Source: Chloracidobacterium sp. UBA3360
Lineage (GTDB): Bacteria; Acidobacteriota; Blastocatellia; Pyrinomonadales; Pyrinomonadaceae
NCBI GenBank assembly: GCA_002360555.1
Contig: DEQS01000086.1
Span: forward strand, 1-30,543
Direction of reading: 5' to 3'
DNA length: 30,543 nt
Shown here: positions 21,041 to 29,084 of the stretch, piece by piece
How positions within the stretch are numbered: the first letter of the stretch is position 1
Layout: each line of letters begins with the position of its first letter
Position numbers and translations under genes: made by a program
Notes under the pieces: generated by a model
The model's input: the letters and a program-made list of their open reading frames with translations, nothing else
Databases searched by the model: none
Told to the model about the DNA's origin: nothing

Positions 21041-22195
21041 TTACGCCGTTTCCGTCATTATCGATCTGAGACGGTGATCGCGATACATCCCGGGCTCTCC
21101 ACGAAGCCCTTCAACTGCGGCGGACGCGATATTAAACGCCTCACGCGCCGATGCAAAATGAACCTTGTAACTGCCTGACTTTTCGCCTGCTTCGATCATC
21201 TCGTTAAAGAACCGCTTTGCCTCGTCTCCGATGCACGTCGATTGATCGTGGTCAAAAAAGCCGTGGCAATAGAGCTTCACAAAGACCCAGTCAGACTTGC
21301 CCGCGACCGTCACATTTGCCGAACGCCAGCGGCTGAAACGTGCTTTGTTCAATCCCTGGTTCGCTGTCAAAGCACCGTCCTCGACACGCGGCACGGGAAT
21401 TCCCTTGATCGTCCGCGTCCAGTTAAATACGAGCGGCCCGGTAAATATCAGTGGTAATTGGTGGGCGTTTCCATTTACGGAGAGCCGTTTTCCGGTTCGA
21501 TGCGGTACGGCTTGGTCGAGCGGCAAGCCGCATTCGTAGATCTGATTTATCACCGCGACCTGCGACTGGTCGGGTGCCGACGGCAATGTCATGTCCGCAT
21601 AGCAGCCCGTGTCGCGGAGTATCTCCATCTCATTATCAACACCGCAAAACCTGCCGCCGCACGAATTAGCGAGAGCAAGATTTCCGTGAACGAACGCATA
21701 CATCGGGTCGCCCGCACCGTCCATTCGCGACAGGCATTTGTGCCGCGTAGCGAGCGTGTCGCGAAAATCAACCAGCGCTTTTCGCAGATTCTCCGCCGTG
21801 TCCGGTTCGTCAACGCCGTGGTGCAGATGCACCTCGACCTCGCCAAGCCCCTCGGCCTGAATCTCGGCCACTATCTCGAGGATCTCAGGGTGATATTGCT
21901 CTGCCGGGTAAAAATTTGTGTGGCGAAACATGGTTCCGTCAGCATCGCGGGTGGCTTCGCCGGTGGCACGCGCTAGCTTGTGATAAGCCTTGAGCCGCTC
22001 GATCTGCGTCTTATGATCGAGCATTCCGCCTTCGCTCCACGCGGGTTCGAAATGATTAGCGACCGTGACGATAATGTGTTTTTTCTCAAACGCCGTCTGC
22101 TCGAGCATCGAGCCGAGACGCGACACCGGATACCGGACAAGCCAAGGCAGGTTCCAGTTTAGCTTTGTAAGAGATGTCGGTTCGTTTGAGGTCAT
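21041..22195 (-). CDS. putative polysaccharide deacetylase-fold protein
   Basis: 384 aa, soluble. KKHIIVTVANHFEPAW at 38-53 and GEVEVHLHHG at 118-127 resemble the metal-site strands of the NodB/carbohydrate esterase 4 (glycoside hydrolase/deacetylase) fold, with HLHHG in place of the usual HxxxH pattern. PMYAFVHGNLALANSCGGRF and CYADMTLPSAPDQSQ fit later strands of that barrel. The family is seen next to heparinase-like lyases and glycosyltransferases in polysaccharide loci. It sits 6 nt after the flippase-fusion gene and 11 nt before the lyase gene, so co-expression is near certain. Deacetylase activity is inferred from fold and context; a hydrolase is the main alternative. Confidence 0.7.
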   Translation of the reverse strand: MTSNEPTSLTKLNWNLPWLVRYPVSRLGSMLEQTAFEKKHIIVTVANHFEPAWSEGGMLDHKTQIERLKAYHKLARATGEATRDADGTMFRHTNFYPAEQYHPEILEIVAEIQAEGLGEVEVHLHHGVDEPDTAENLRKALVDFRDTLATRHKCLSRMDGAGDPMYAFVHGNLALANSCGGRFCGVDNEMEILRDTGCYADMTLPSAPDQSQVAVINQIYECGLPLDQAVPHRTGKRLSVNGNAHQLPLIFTGPLVFNWTRTIKGIPVPRVEDGALTANQGLNKARFSRWRSANVTVAGKSDWVFVKLYCHGFFDHDQSTCIGDEAKRFFNEMIEAGEKSGSYKVHFASAREAFNIASAAVEGLRGEPGMYRDHRLRSIMTETA

Positions 22196-22201
22196 TTGTT
22201 G

Positions 22202-24664
22202 TTATTGTTCGCTCGCGACGGGCACGAATCGACGCGGCAAAAAGCGGCGAAAGATACGTTTGACGGCGTCTTTCTCGTCATCTTCGATAATGCCAAAGAA
22301 ATTGGCCGCGAGTAGATAGATCGGAACAAAAACACACGCCGAGACGAAAAGCACGAGGCTGCCGCCGACAAAGTTTAACGTCCCGAGGCTATGTGTAGAA
22401 AATGCCTCTTCGGCAAAATGTTCTCCAACCCCAAGCAGATATACCTTAACGTTTGAGTAGACGAGATAAGTGACCGCACCGGCGAGCAATGAGACGGCCG
22501 CTGTTTTTACGACATTTTTCAGCAGCGGCAAATGCTTCAAACCGACACCGAGTTTGCGGACGACCATGGTCTCGGTGATCGCTCTTTCGAGCAAGATCGC
22601 CCCGACCGCCACGGCTATCATCCCGGTCAGGCCAAAATACCCGAGGCCGTAGTATAAAACACCGATCATTGACGTTAGAACGACGACACGGACGAGTAGA
22701 AACAGCCGCCCGAGTTCCTTAAACGACCGCACGATCGGATCGGTAATGAGTATGCTAAATGGTAACAGCGTTAGATTTATGACAAATACGGACGCGCTCG
22801 CCTGATACTCTTTGGTAAAGAGCGTGATGATAAATGTGTTCGCGGTGATCATCAAAAACACATAGATCGGAAAGTAAAAGAACGCTAGTTTTTGCATCGC
22901 ACGGGCCGTCAGTCGGATCATCTCATTGCGGTCGCCGGCCTGTTGCAGGGCGTTCATGCGGGGGATAAGCACCGACGTCACAGATTCCGCAAGCATCGTC
23001 ATCAGCGGAATCTCAAAACAGCCGTACGCATATATCGCAAATTCCGCGGATGTGAATTTGTACCCGACAAAGTAATTATGGATGTCGTTTTGAGCAATCC
23101 AGAGAATAGCGGCGATGCCAAATGGCAATGCGTACACCAATTGTTCGCGAAAAAATCTCGCCTGAAAGCCGCGCCAATAACCCGGGAAACGCGAGCGGAT
23201 GTAGCCGAGCAGGATGAATGTCTGTATAACGCCCTGGATCATCGCGGCGAAGATAAACGCCTCAACCGTGCCGAACATGAGCACCGCTCCGCCCATCAGC
23301 ATCGTCTTGCTGAGCTGGGCTCCGACGATGAAAAACGTCGCGACTCGGGCTTCCTGATTGGCGATGGCGATGGTTTCGAGAAAGGTCGAAAACATCCAGA
23401 TCCAGATGACGAAGCCGATCTTTGGTGCAAGCCGGGTCAGCTCTTCGCTGCGAAATACGTCACCGATGAGCTGCGGGAAAAGGTTTAGCGTCAGGCAGGC
23501 GAAGCCGCCCATGACGAAATTGAACACTAAAATATTGAATACCGCCGTGCCGCGACGCTCGGGCGTCTCGCGGGCGAGGTAATAATACGCGCTCATCGAC
23601 ACGCCAAGCGGCAATATCGTCGCGGCGTTCATTGTCACCTGAAACGCCTCGCGATAATGCCCGACGGCCTCTTGCGTTAGCGATCGGACGATCAGCAACG
23701 GCAGCATAAAGCTCAGCGCAAATCCGATGACCTTAGCCGCAAGCAGCCAAGCGCTCTGCTGACGAAGCGATTCTGTCGGCACCGAAGCCGCTTTTGGTGC
23801 GGGCGTGACCGAGCTGTGGCGGGCGTGAGTGTCGTACCAACCGGGTATCGAACGACGCACGATCCGCTCAAGAAACGCGATAAATTTGCGCCCCCGTTCG
23901 GTCTGGATCAGATACGAATAATCGCCAAACAGCCAGTATTTGACGAACACCTTGCGGTAATCTTTTATCGCCCCCTCGCGGGCTTTCCACTCGCCGGGCG
24001 ATTCTTCGGCAAACGGCCCCGACGCACCCTCTTCGAAAACGTGAAACTGACGCTCGCCATCCGAAGGAATCTCCGGCGTGATGCCGTCAAAATCCTGTTT
24101 GACCGCCTTAAAACGGTCGTAGCCAAGCTGCTCAAGCAGGTCAAATTCCTCGCCGAGCCGCTCAAATATCACTTTCTCGGACCTGATCGAGATGTAGTCG
24201 GGCTTGTTCTCAAACTTGAGCATCGCCCGCAGACAGATGCATTCCGAACCGACGATATCGGCTTTCAAAAAGTACGGCACACCGTATTTTTCGATGCATT
24301 TGCCAAAATCGACCGCCGTCACGCCGATGATCTCGTTCGTCGTGCCCATCACCTTGTTTCGCACGGCCCAATCGTCAGACGTGCTGCCCCACAACGAGTG
24401 GTCCTCGTTGCGGTAAAAACGCACCTTGCCGTCTGGCTCGCCCGCCGCCGGATCCTCGGTAATGGCTCCCTCGACTATCGTCAGACGCCCGTCAGCGATC
24501 TCCTCGGCAAAACGCTCGCGACAAAAAGCGGCGTTCTCAGGCGCAGCCTCAAACGCGACGACACGATAGCCTTTTTTGAGATAAAACGACGTATCCTGGC
24601 CGCGATGCAGCCCGACGTCAAAGATCAGGTTAGGGTCTTTTGGGGTTTGTAAAAGCTCAGACAT
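22202..24664 (-). CDS. FkbM-type methyltransferase fused to a polysaccharide flippase
   Basis: 820 aa in one uninterrupted frame. Residues about 10-250 are an FkbM-like methyltransferase: LIFDVGLHRGQDTSFYLKKG, VVAFEAAPENAAFC and YFLKADIVGSECICLRAM. The FkbM D-x-E-G position is DIVG here, with Val replacing the acidic residue. A basic linker (about 270-300) leads into a multi-spanning region (about 300-800) with roughly a dozen TM helices, as in Wzx/RfbX-like flippases: LLAAKVIGFALSFMLPLLIV, VGHYREAFQVTMNAATILPL and RLFLLVRVVVLTSM. Wzx-type flippases move lipid-linked repeat units across the inner membrane. The fusion couples a modifying enzyme to export. It is the first gene of the lyase/GT operon and its promoter lies in 24665-24780. 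Confidence 0.9.
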   Translation of the reverse strand: MSELLQTPKDPNLIFDVGLHRGQDTSFYLKKGYRVVAFEAAPENAAFCRERFAEEIADGRLTIVEGAITEDPAAGEPDGKVRFYRNEDHSLWGSTSDDWAVRNKVMGTTNEIIGVTAVDFGKCIEKYGVPYFLKADIVGSECICLRAMLKFENKPDYISIRSEKVIFERLGEEFDLLEQLGYDRFKAVKQDFDGITPEIPSDGERQFHVFEEGASGPFAEESPGEWKAREGAIKDYRKVFVKYWLFGDYSYLIQTERGRKFIAFLERIVRRSIPGWYDTHARHSSVTPAPKAASVPTESLRQQSAWLLAAKVIGFALSFMLPLLIVRSLTQEAVGHYREAFQVTMNAATILPLGVSMSAYYYLARETPERRGTAVFNILVFNFVMGGFACLTLNLFPQLIGDVFRSEELTRLAPKIGFVIWIWMFSTFLETIAIANQEARVATFFIVGAQLSKTMLMGGAVLMFGTVEAFIFAAMIQGVIQTFILLGYIRSRFPGYWRGFQARFFREQLVYALPFGIAAILWIAQNDIHNYFVGYKFTSAEFAIYAYGCFEIPLMTMLAESVTSVLIPRMNALQQAGDRNEMIRLTARAMQKLAFFYFPIYVFLMITANTFIITLFTKEYQASASVFVINLTLLPFSILITDPIVRSFKELGRLFLLVRVVVLTSMIGVLYYGLGYFGLTGMIAVAVGAILLERAITETMVVRKLGVGLKHLPLLKNVVKTAAVSLLAGAVTYLVYSNVKVYLLGVGEHFAEEAFSTHSLGTLNFVGGSLVLFVSACVFVPIYLLAANFFGIIEDDEKDAVKRIFRRFLPRRFVPVASEQ

Positions 24665-25013
24665 GGCACTCTAACAGGCAAACGACACGCACACGATCGG
24701 GGCGGACCGCGCGGGGCTTACCTTTCAAAATAAAGACCGAATCCGGGCAATATTTCAGTAAAAGCAACGACTTAACAGCTTATTTGTTGAGAGATCGATA
24801 ACGGGAGAGTGGCGAAGAACCACATCCCATTTTACCACGAACTGGCGCCGTTCACGTAAACAATAAGTGTCCATTGATAAATCGTTCTTGCTGACCAGAG
24901 TAGATTGCCGTATGACATAGAAAGAGGTTTTCTGACCATTGATAAGAGATTTCTGACCACAACATCCCCGAATAGGTTAGGAGTGAAATGAACGAGTAAC
25001 GAGGGTCAGGTTA

Positions 25014-25157
25014 GTGATGAGGGATGAGGGACAAGGGACAAGGGACAAGGGACGAGTGGCGAGTGGCGAGTGGCGAGTGACGAGTGACGAGTGACGAGTG
25101 ACGAGTGATTAGATTCTGACAACTGACAACTGACAACTGACCATTGACAATCGACCA
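25014..25157. repeat. heptanucleotide tandem repeat array (STRR-like)
   Basis: Fourteen consecutive 7-nt units run in register over 25014-25111: gtgatga, gggatga, gggacaa x3, gggacga, gtggcga x3, gtgacga x4, gtgatta. After a 4-nt break (gatt) six more follow at 25116-25157: ctgacaa x3, ctgacca, ttgacaa, tcgacca. Adjacent units differ by one or two bases, as if stepwise duplication and mutation converted one motif into the next. Unit length and style match the short tandemly repeated sequences of cyanobacteria. The same period appears upstream of the kinase gene. Confidence 0.9.
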
Positions 25158-25168
25158 CTGTTTCACAC

Positions 25169-25197
25169 TTGACACATCCACCAATCTATGCTACGCT
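25169..25197 (+). promoter_or_regulatory. sigma-70-like promoter with extended -10
   Basis: TTGACA at 25169-25174, a 17-bp spacer, then TACGCT at 25192-25197 preceded by TG-C (extended -10). The -35 is a perfect consensus and the spacing is ideal. The expected transcription start at about 25203-25206 lies only a few bases before the ATG at 25207, so the message would be leaderless or nearly so, in keeping with no ribosome-binding site there. Confidence 0.6.
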
Positions 25198-25206
25198 TGT
25201 TTCATT

Positions 25207-25617
25207 ATGGAAAACGAGCAGACGACGGTGCGGTGTTGGAAAGAGTTTGACGTTAGTCCGCCGGCGGCTCGGCTTGAGGATTATGCGTCGATCAACGGCG
25301 AGGGCAAGATCGTTTTGAACCAGCGGCTCTACCGATCGCTCGGCTCGCCAAAGGCGGTGTCGGTGCTCTACGACGAAGCCCGCCAGACGATCGGCATCCG
25401 GCCCGTCAGCCCCATCATGCCAAACGCGTTCCCGGTCTATCACTACATCGCCGGCCGCCGCGTCTGGGTCCGCGCGGCCCATTTCATCAAAGCCGCCAAG
25501 CTCGAATTCTCATACTGCATCCGCTTCACCGCCCCCCACATCGAAGACAACACCCTCATCCTAAACCTCCACCACACCACCCGAGCCCTTGGTCCAAAGC
25601 GCAATGTCAGTGTTTAA
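25207..25617 (+). CDS. uncharacterised small protein
   Basis: 136 aa from the ATG at 25207; an earlier in-frame start at 25144 would place the coding start inside the repeat array and upstream of the promoter, so I rejected it. The protein has no signal or TM segment. It has a compact central part (INGEGKIVLNQRLYRSLGSP, KAVSVLYDEARQTIGIRPVS) that recalls small swapped-hairpin (AbrB/MraZ-like) beta domains, followed by a basic stretch (GRRVWVRAAHFIKAAKLEFS). I do not recognise a family and the AbrB-like resemblance is only visual. G+C is high, like the host genes and unlike the RT insert that follows, so it probably belongs to the host chromosome. Confidence 0.7.
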   Translation: MENEQTTVRCWKEFDVSPPAARLEDYASINGEGKIVLNQRLYRSLGSPKAVSVLYDEARQTIGIRPVSPIMPNAFPVYHYIAGRRVWVRAAHFIKAAKLEFSYCIRFTAPHIEDNTLILNLHHTTRALGPKRNVSV

Positions 25618-25680
25618 GCCAACGCTGTTTCGCGTTATCACGAGTACCGGATCGCGATAGCCAACGTATGTCTGCGTTAG
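25617..25680 (+). repeat. imperfect direct repeat in the leader of the RT operon
   Basis: AGCCAACG begins units at 25617 and 25659, 42 bp apart. The following bases also match loosely (ctgtttcgcgtta versus tatgtctgcgtta). The remaining leader to 25782 contains a TTCC-GCTC-GGAA hairpin at 25691-25702 and an AT-rich TATAAA at 25712-25717 that could be a -10 box. Repeats and hairpins before a defence-type RT gene may be part of a non-coding RNA, but nothing here proves it. Confidence 0.35.
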
Positions 25681-25772
25681 CGTAGCCCTTTTCCGCTCGG
25701 AAGGAATGTGTTATAAAACCTTATCAAATCAGAAAAAAGGTGACCGGCTATTCAACCCCACAATGGAGGCTC

Positions 25773-25777
25773 AGGAG
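25773..25777 (+). promoter_or_regulatory. Shine-Dalgarno supporting a TTG start for the RT gene
   Basis: AGGAG lies 5 nt before the TTG at 25783 and has no better-placed ATG to serve. An out-of-frame minicistron (ATG at 25763, eight codons, MEAQERN) ends in a TGA that overlaps the TTG start, so a coupled initiation at TTG is possible. Confidence 0.65.
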
Positions 25778-25782
25778 AGAAA

Positions 25783-27828
25783 TTGAAGTTTACATTCCAA
25801 CCGGAAGAATGGGGCGATGTCCGCACTGCTTATTTCAAGTATAAAAAGCAAATTTATTATGACTTGAATGAGGTGATTCAGCGCCGACAAATCGCGATCT
25901 TTGAGACGGGATTGAGTGACTTTTCAACGCCATCTTTCCCCGAAATTTACGGACTCGGTAATGATTCAGATGAAGAACTCGATTTCCTCAAGAAATTTGA
26001 TGTTATTGAAAAGGCCCTTGAGTCCGGAGAGGACGGTAGAAATTTCTTTGAATATTTTTTAGATCAAATTTCAGCGACTGCCTATCCAAAAAAGGTTATT
26101 GCCCCCAATGGCAGCAACGAAGAATTAGGAAACTTCGTCACTAATCAACGTATAAGTTCTAAATATCAAGTAAAGCGAAGTACAATCTTTGCCGAGTTAC
26201 CAGTCGAACTTCACATTATCGCGACTCTCTGGATAATGAAATACGGTTATAAACTGGACCGAGTACTTTCGCCACATTGTCTTGGAAATCGACTAATTTT
26301 GACGACGAGCGAAGATGCGGAAGGTTTGGCAACTGTCGACAATGAAACCGCTAAGCTTGTCGGGGGAACTGCATTATTCAAACCCTATTTTCGTCAATAT
26401 CAAAAATGGCGTGACGAGGGAATATTAGAAGCACGTGAACGTCTATCTAAAGGCGAAAATATAGCGATCATAAGCCTAGATGTTAAAAATTATTTTTATT
26501 CTATTTCAATTGATTTCAGTGAGATTGAAATGGCATGTTCTATCCCTGAGAACGACTTCCTCCATAGCTTGTTTAAGGAAATCCACTACCGCTTTCAAAA
26601 AAAGTTAATCGGTCTCGACTCAAGCGAGTTTTCATCTGAAAGTCTCGACGCTGTCATCCTACCTATCGGCCTAAGCTCATCTTATGTACTAGCAAATTGG
26701 TATCTCAGAAATTTCGATGAAGCAGTCGTGAGTAATCTCCGCCCGCTTTACTATGGAAGGTATGTCGATGACATTCTCATTGTGATCTCCAATCCGGAAT
26801 TAGATTTGGATAGCGATGCCGGATGCGAAAAAACGCAGTTCAACTTTGAAAATTACAAAAAGAAAACGAATCGGCCAATTGGCTTAGTGAATTTTTCATG
26901 GGAGAACTTATCAGAGGTGGAGAGGTATGTTTTAAGAACCTTATACCCCTTAATTACACTCGTGGGAACAGAAGAGTCGGATGGAAGACGCTTTGAACTC
27001 GCCTGCGTAGAAGGTTGTATTGTGCAACCCGAGAAAACGCTGCTTTTCTTTTTTGACCATACCCAATCAGTCGCTGCCTTGGATAAGCTCAAACACGAAT
27101 TACGTATTAAATCGAGTGAGTTCAGAGATTTTCCTGACTCCGCATTGATGGAAGAATATTTTGAAAAGCAGGCATATCACCTAATTTTCGATGACTCCGA
27201 AGGGAAAATCCGTACACTAAAAGATTATAAAGAAAATCGATATGGAATGAGCGTGTACTTAGCAAACTCTATTTTCGCAGCGCTAAGAAAAAGCGGCAAA
27301 CATAAAGAAATAGAATCCACCAAAATCGTAAAACTCTTTCAGGGACTTAATACACTTATTTTCTATCGATCGTGGGAGAAGGTACTGACTCTTCTTGTGA
27401 TTACTAATAATGGAAAAGGATTTGTCAGTTTTTTCAAGCACACACTCAGGGAAATCAATAAAATATATCTAACGGAACCTAATCAATCTCGCCTCTCCAC
27501 CCTCATAAGAAGATCCTTAGTGCGACATCTCTTGGCATCCGTAGAACTCGCCTTGAGCCTCAATCCAACATTTATATCATTTCACCCGGAAATTAGTAAG
27601 AGAATGAAGATTTCATTGGAGACGGAGCGATTTCCTTGGCATACAATAATTCGAAGTCCGCTTGTTGAATACGAAATTGGAATGGATGAATCCTTTGTTC
27701 TCAGATACAGGCGAAGTAATATGGTTCGTCATAACTACGTAACGCAGCCATTGCTGAGCTTTACGGAAGCGGCTGAAGGGCTTGAATTGAATCTTTCCGA
27801 ACCGCTTTTTCACCGAGGAGAAAAATGA
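25783..27828 (+). CDS. reverse transcriptase, UG/defence (DRT)-like
   Basis: 681 aa. The palm core lies between about 195 and 430: motif A AIISLDVKNYFYSISIDF with D233, motif B VILPIGLSSSYVLANWYLRN (about 291-310), and motif C LYYGRYVDDILIVI with the catalytic D329-D330. A following VQPEKTLLFFF (about 414-424) fits the motif D/E region. There are about 190 residues before the palm and 250 after it, the latter mostly helical, as in Abi/unknown-group RTs. There is no maturase, HNH or integrase domain, so a group II intron is excluded. It overlaps by ATGA with a nitrilase-family gene, the pairing known from type 1 defence RTs, where the two domains are usually one polypeptide. Codon use is distinctly AT-rich versus the polysaccharide genes, suggesting horizontal acquisition. 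Confidence 0.9.
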   Translation: MKFTFQPEEWGDVRTAYFKYKKQIYYDLNEVIQRRQIAIFETGLSDFSTPSFPEIYGLGNDSDEELDFLKKFDVIEKALESGEDGRNFFEYFLDQISATAYPKKVIAPNGSNEELGNFVTNQRISSKYQVKRSTIFAELPVELHIIATLWIMKYGYKLDRVLSPHCLGNRLILTTSEDAEGLATVDNETAKLVGGTALFKPYFRQYQKWRDEGILEARERLSKGENIAIISLDVKNYFYSISIDFSEIEMACSIPENDFLHSLFKEIHYRFQKKLIGLDSSEFSSESLDAVILPIGLSSSYVLANWYLRNFDEAVVSNLRPLYYGRYVDDILIVISNPELDLDSDAGCEKTQFNFENYKKKTNRPIGLVNFSWENLSEVERYVLRTLYPLITLVGTEESDGRRFELACVEGCIVQPEKTLLFFFDHTQSVAALDKLKHELRIKSSEFRDFPDSALMEEYFEKQAYHLIFDDSEGKIRTLKDYKENRYGMSVYLANSIFAALRKSGKHKEIESTKIVKLFQGLNTLIFYRSWEKVLTLLVITNNGKGFVSFFKHTLREINKIYLTEPNQSRLSTLIRRSLVRHLLASVELALSLNPTFISFHPEISKRMKISLETERFPWHTIIRSPLVEYEIGMDESFVLRYRRSNMVRHNYVTQPLLSFTEAAEGLELNLSEPLFHRGEK

Positions 27829-29051
27829 GAAATTCACCTTTCAGCCTCTCGAAGAAGTTTCTTGATACATCGCCCCGACCGGTACGATTTTGGGAATGCT
27901 GTCTTTCGGTAGCGAACTCCGACGTGATGCAGAATACATGCGCACCGGCGATTAATACTGATGATTGTGGTCGAACAGCAATTTTTGGCGAATCTAATTA
28001 CTATCTCGATAGAGCCTTCTACATATACGAAAGAATTAATCGAATGCATTCAGGCCGCATTCCGGGAGACTCCGCTAAAAACCGTAGAAAAAAACTTTTC
28101 CTAAGTAATCCGGTTCCGATTCAGTCATTTTTAGGTTCTTCTGGGGACTTCGCGATTCGAGAATTTCAAATAGATGTAACAAATCAATTCACCGCTAACC
28201 CTCGCATCTCATTTGCGAATATGAGGCTTTCGGAATCAAATTTTCTCGCGAGTATTGAGGGTAAGCCGAATCTTGATGTCGCACGATATGACGTTCTTTC
28301 ACGACTCTTAAAGGCCTCTAGACTGGAAAATATACAAGCCGTCTTACTTCCCGAATGCTCAGTGCCTTATGCTTGGGCTCATGATTTGGCTCGCTTTTCG
28401 GCTGAGCACCAAATCCTTGTCGTCGCCGGGCTAGAACATTGGGTCGCAAATAATATATCTCATAATTTTCTAATCACTGTAGTACCTTTCACTTGGGGCG
28501 GGGTGAAAGATTCGGTAGTTCTTCTGCGGCTAAAAAACCATTATTCCCCGAAAGAAATGTTAGAAGTTCATGGGCGAGGACTAACCATCCCTAAACCCGA
28601 AGCTTTTCGATATGATTTGATCAACTGGCGGGGGCTATATCTTGCACCTTATTACTGCATGGAACTCGCAGATATTGCTCATCGGACTTTATTTCAGTCA
28701 AAAGTAGATTTGGTCGTTGCTTCAGAATGGAATGCGGACGTCAGCTATTTTTCTAATATTGTTGAGTCATTAAGTCGAGATATTCACTGCTATGTTGCTC
28801 AAGTCAATAATAGCAAATTCGGGGATTCTAGACTTACGCAGCCGTCATCGACGGTCAAAAAAGATCTTCTAAAACTTAAAGGGGGGCTTAATGACACTAT
28901 CTTGGTTGGGGAAATAGACTACAAGCTTCTCCGAGCTTTTCAGTCCAAGAAATACGCTTTGACTAGAACCGATGACGCATTCAAACCCGTTCCGCCCTCT
29001 ATCGACAGAGCGTCTGTTCGCAAAAGACAACAAAATAAGTTGCACTTTTGA
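27825..29051 (+). CDS. nitrilase/carbon-nitrogen hydrolase-family protein, RT partner
   Basis: 408 aa. Residues about 150-380 form the nitrilase core with a complete Glu-Lys-Cys set: E177 in AVLLPECSVPYAWA, K237 in VVLLRLKNHYSPKEM, and C278 in GLYLAPYYCMELADIAH. DLVVASEWNADVSYF matches the strand after the catalytic Cys. The first 150 residues are an extension without a recognised domain and may interact with the RT. The ATG lies within the RT stop (ATGA), with GAGGAG just upstream, so translation is coupled and near-stoichiometric expression is expected. Nitrilase domains are a hallmark of type 1 defence RTs; their substrate in defence is not known to me. Base composition matches the RT gene. 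Confidence 0.88.
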   Translation: MRNSPFSLSKKFLDTSPRPVRFWECCLSVANSDVMQNTCAPAINTDDCGRTAIFGESNYYLDRAFYIYERINRMHSGRIPGDSAKNRRKKLFLSNPVPIQSFLGSSGDFAIREFQIDVTNQFTANPRISFANMRLSESNFLASIEGKPNLDVARYDVLSRLLKASRLENIQAVLLPECSVPYAWAHDLARFSAEHQILVVAGLEHWVANNISHNFLITVVPFTWGGVKDSVVLLRLKNHYSPKEMLEVHGRGLTIPKPEAFRYDLINWRGLYLAPYYCMELADIAHRTLFQSKVDLVVASEWNADVSYFSNIVESLSRDIHCYVAQVNNSKFGDSRLTQPSSTVKKDLLKLKGGLNDTILVGEIDYKLLRAFQSKKYALTRTDDAFKPVPPSIDRASVRKRQQNKLHF

Positions 29052-29084
29052 ATTTCAGGAATTTGGCAATCCTGCTATATCAAT

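Larger units (their letters stand above)
24665..25206. other. 542-bp non-coding stretch between flippase fusion and small unknown gene
   Basis: No plausible gene is present. The left end must hold the promoter of the minus-strand flippase operon; a -35-like TTGCCC and AT-rich stretch are seen at about 24725-24755 on the minus strand but no convincing pair. The sequence ccattgataa occurs at 24871-24880 and 24936-24945, and ctgacca recurs three times in 24891-24960, related to heptads of the array that starts at 25014. The right end has the promoter of the small gene. Confidence 0.6.

Noticed and set aside
23816..24652. 278-aa plus-strand ORF opposite the flippase fusion gene
   Set aside because: Arg/His-rich translation without domain features, fully antisense to a clear FkbM-flippase gene; typical shadow of high-G+C codons.
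25014..25157. CRISPR array
   Set aside because: Units are 7 nt and contiguous without spacers, and no cas genes are present.
25144..25206. Upstream start for the small unknown gene
   Set aside because: It would begin in the heptad array and run across the promoter; the ATG at 25207 fits better.
25783..27828. Group II intron, retron or diversity-generating retroelement RT
   Set aside because: No maturase/HNH domain, no intron RNA boundaries, no msr/msd-like inverted repeats recognised, and no template/variable repeat pair or variable-protein gene nearby.
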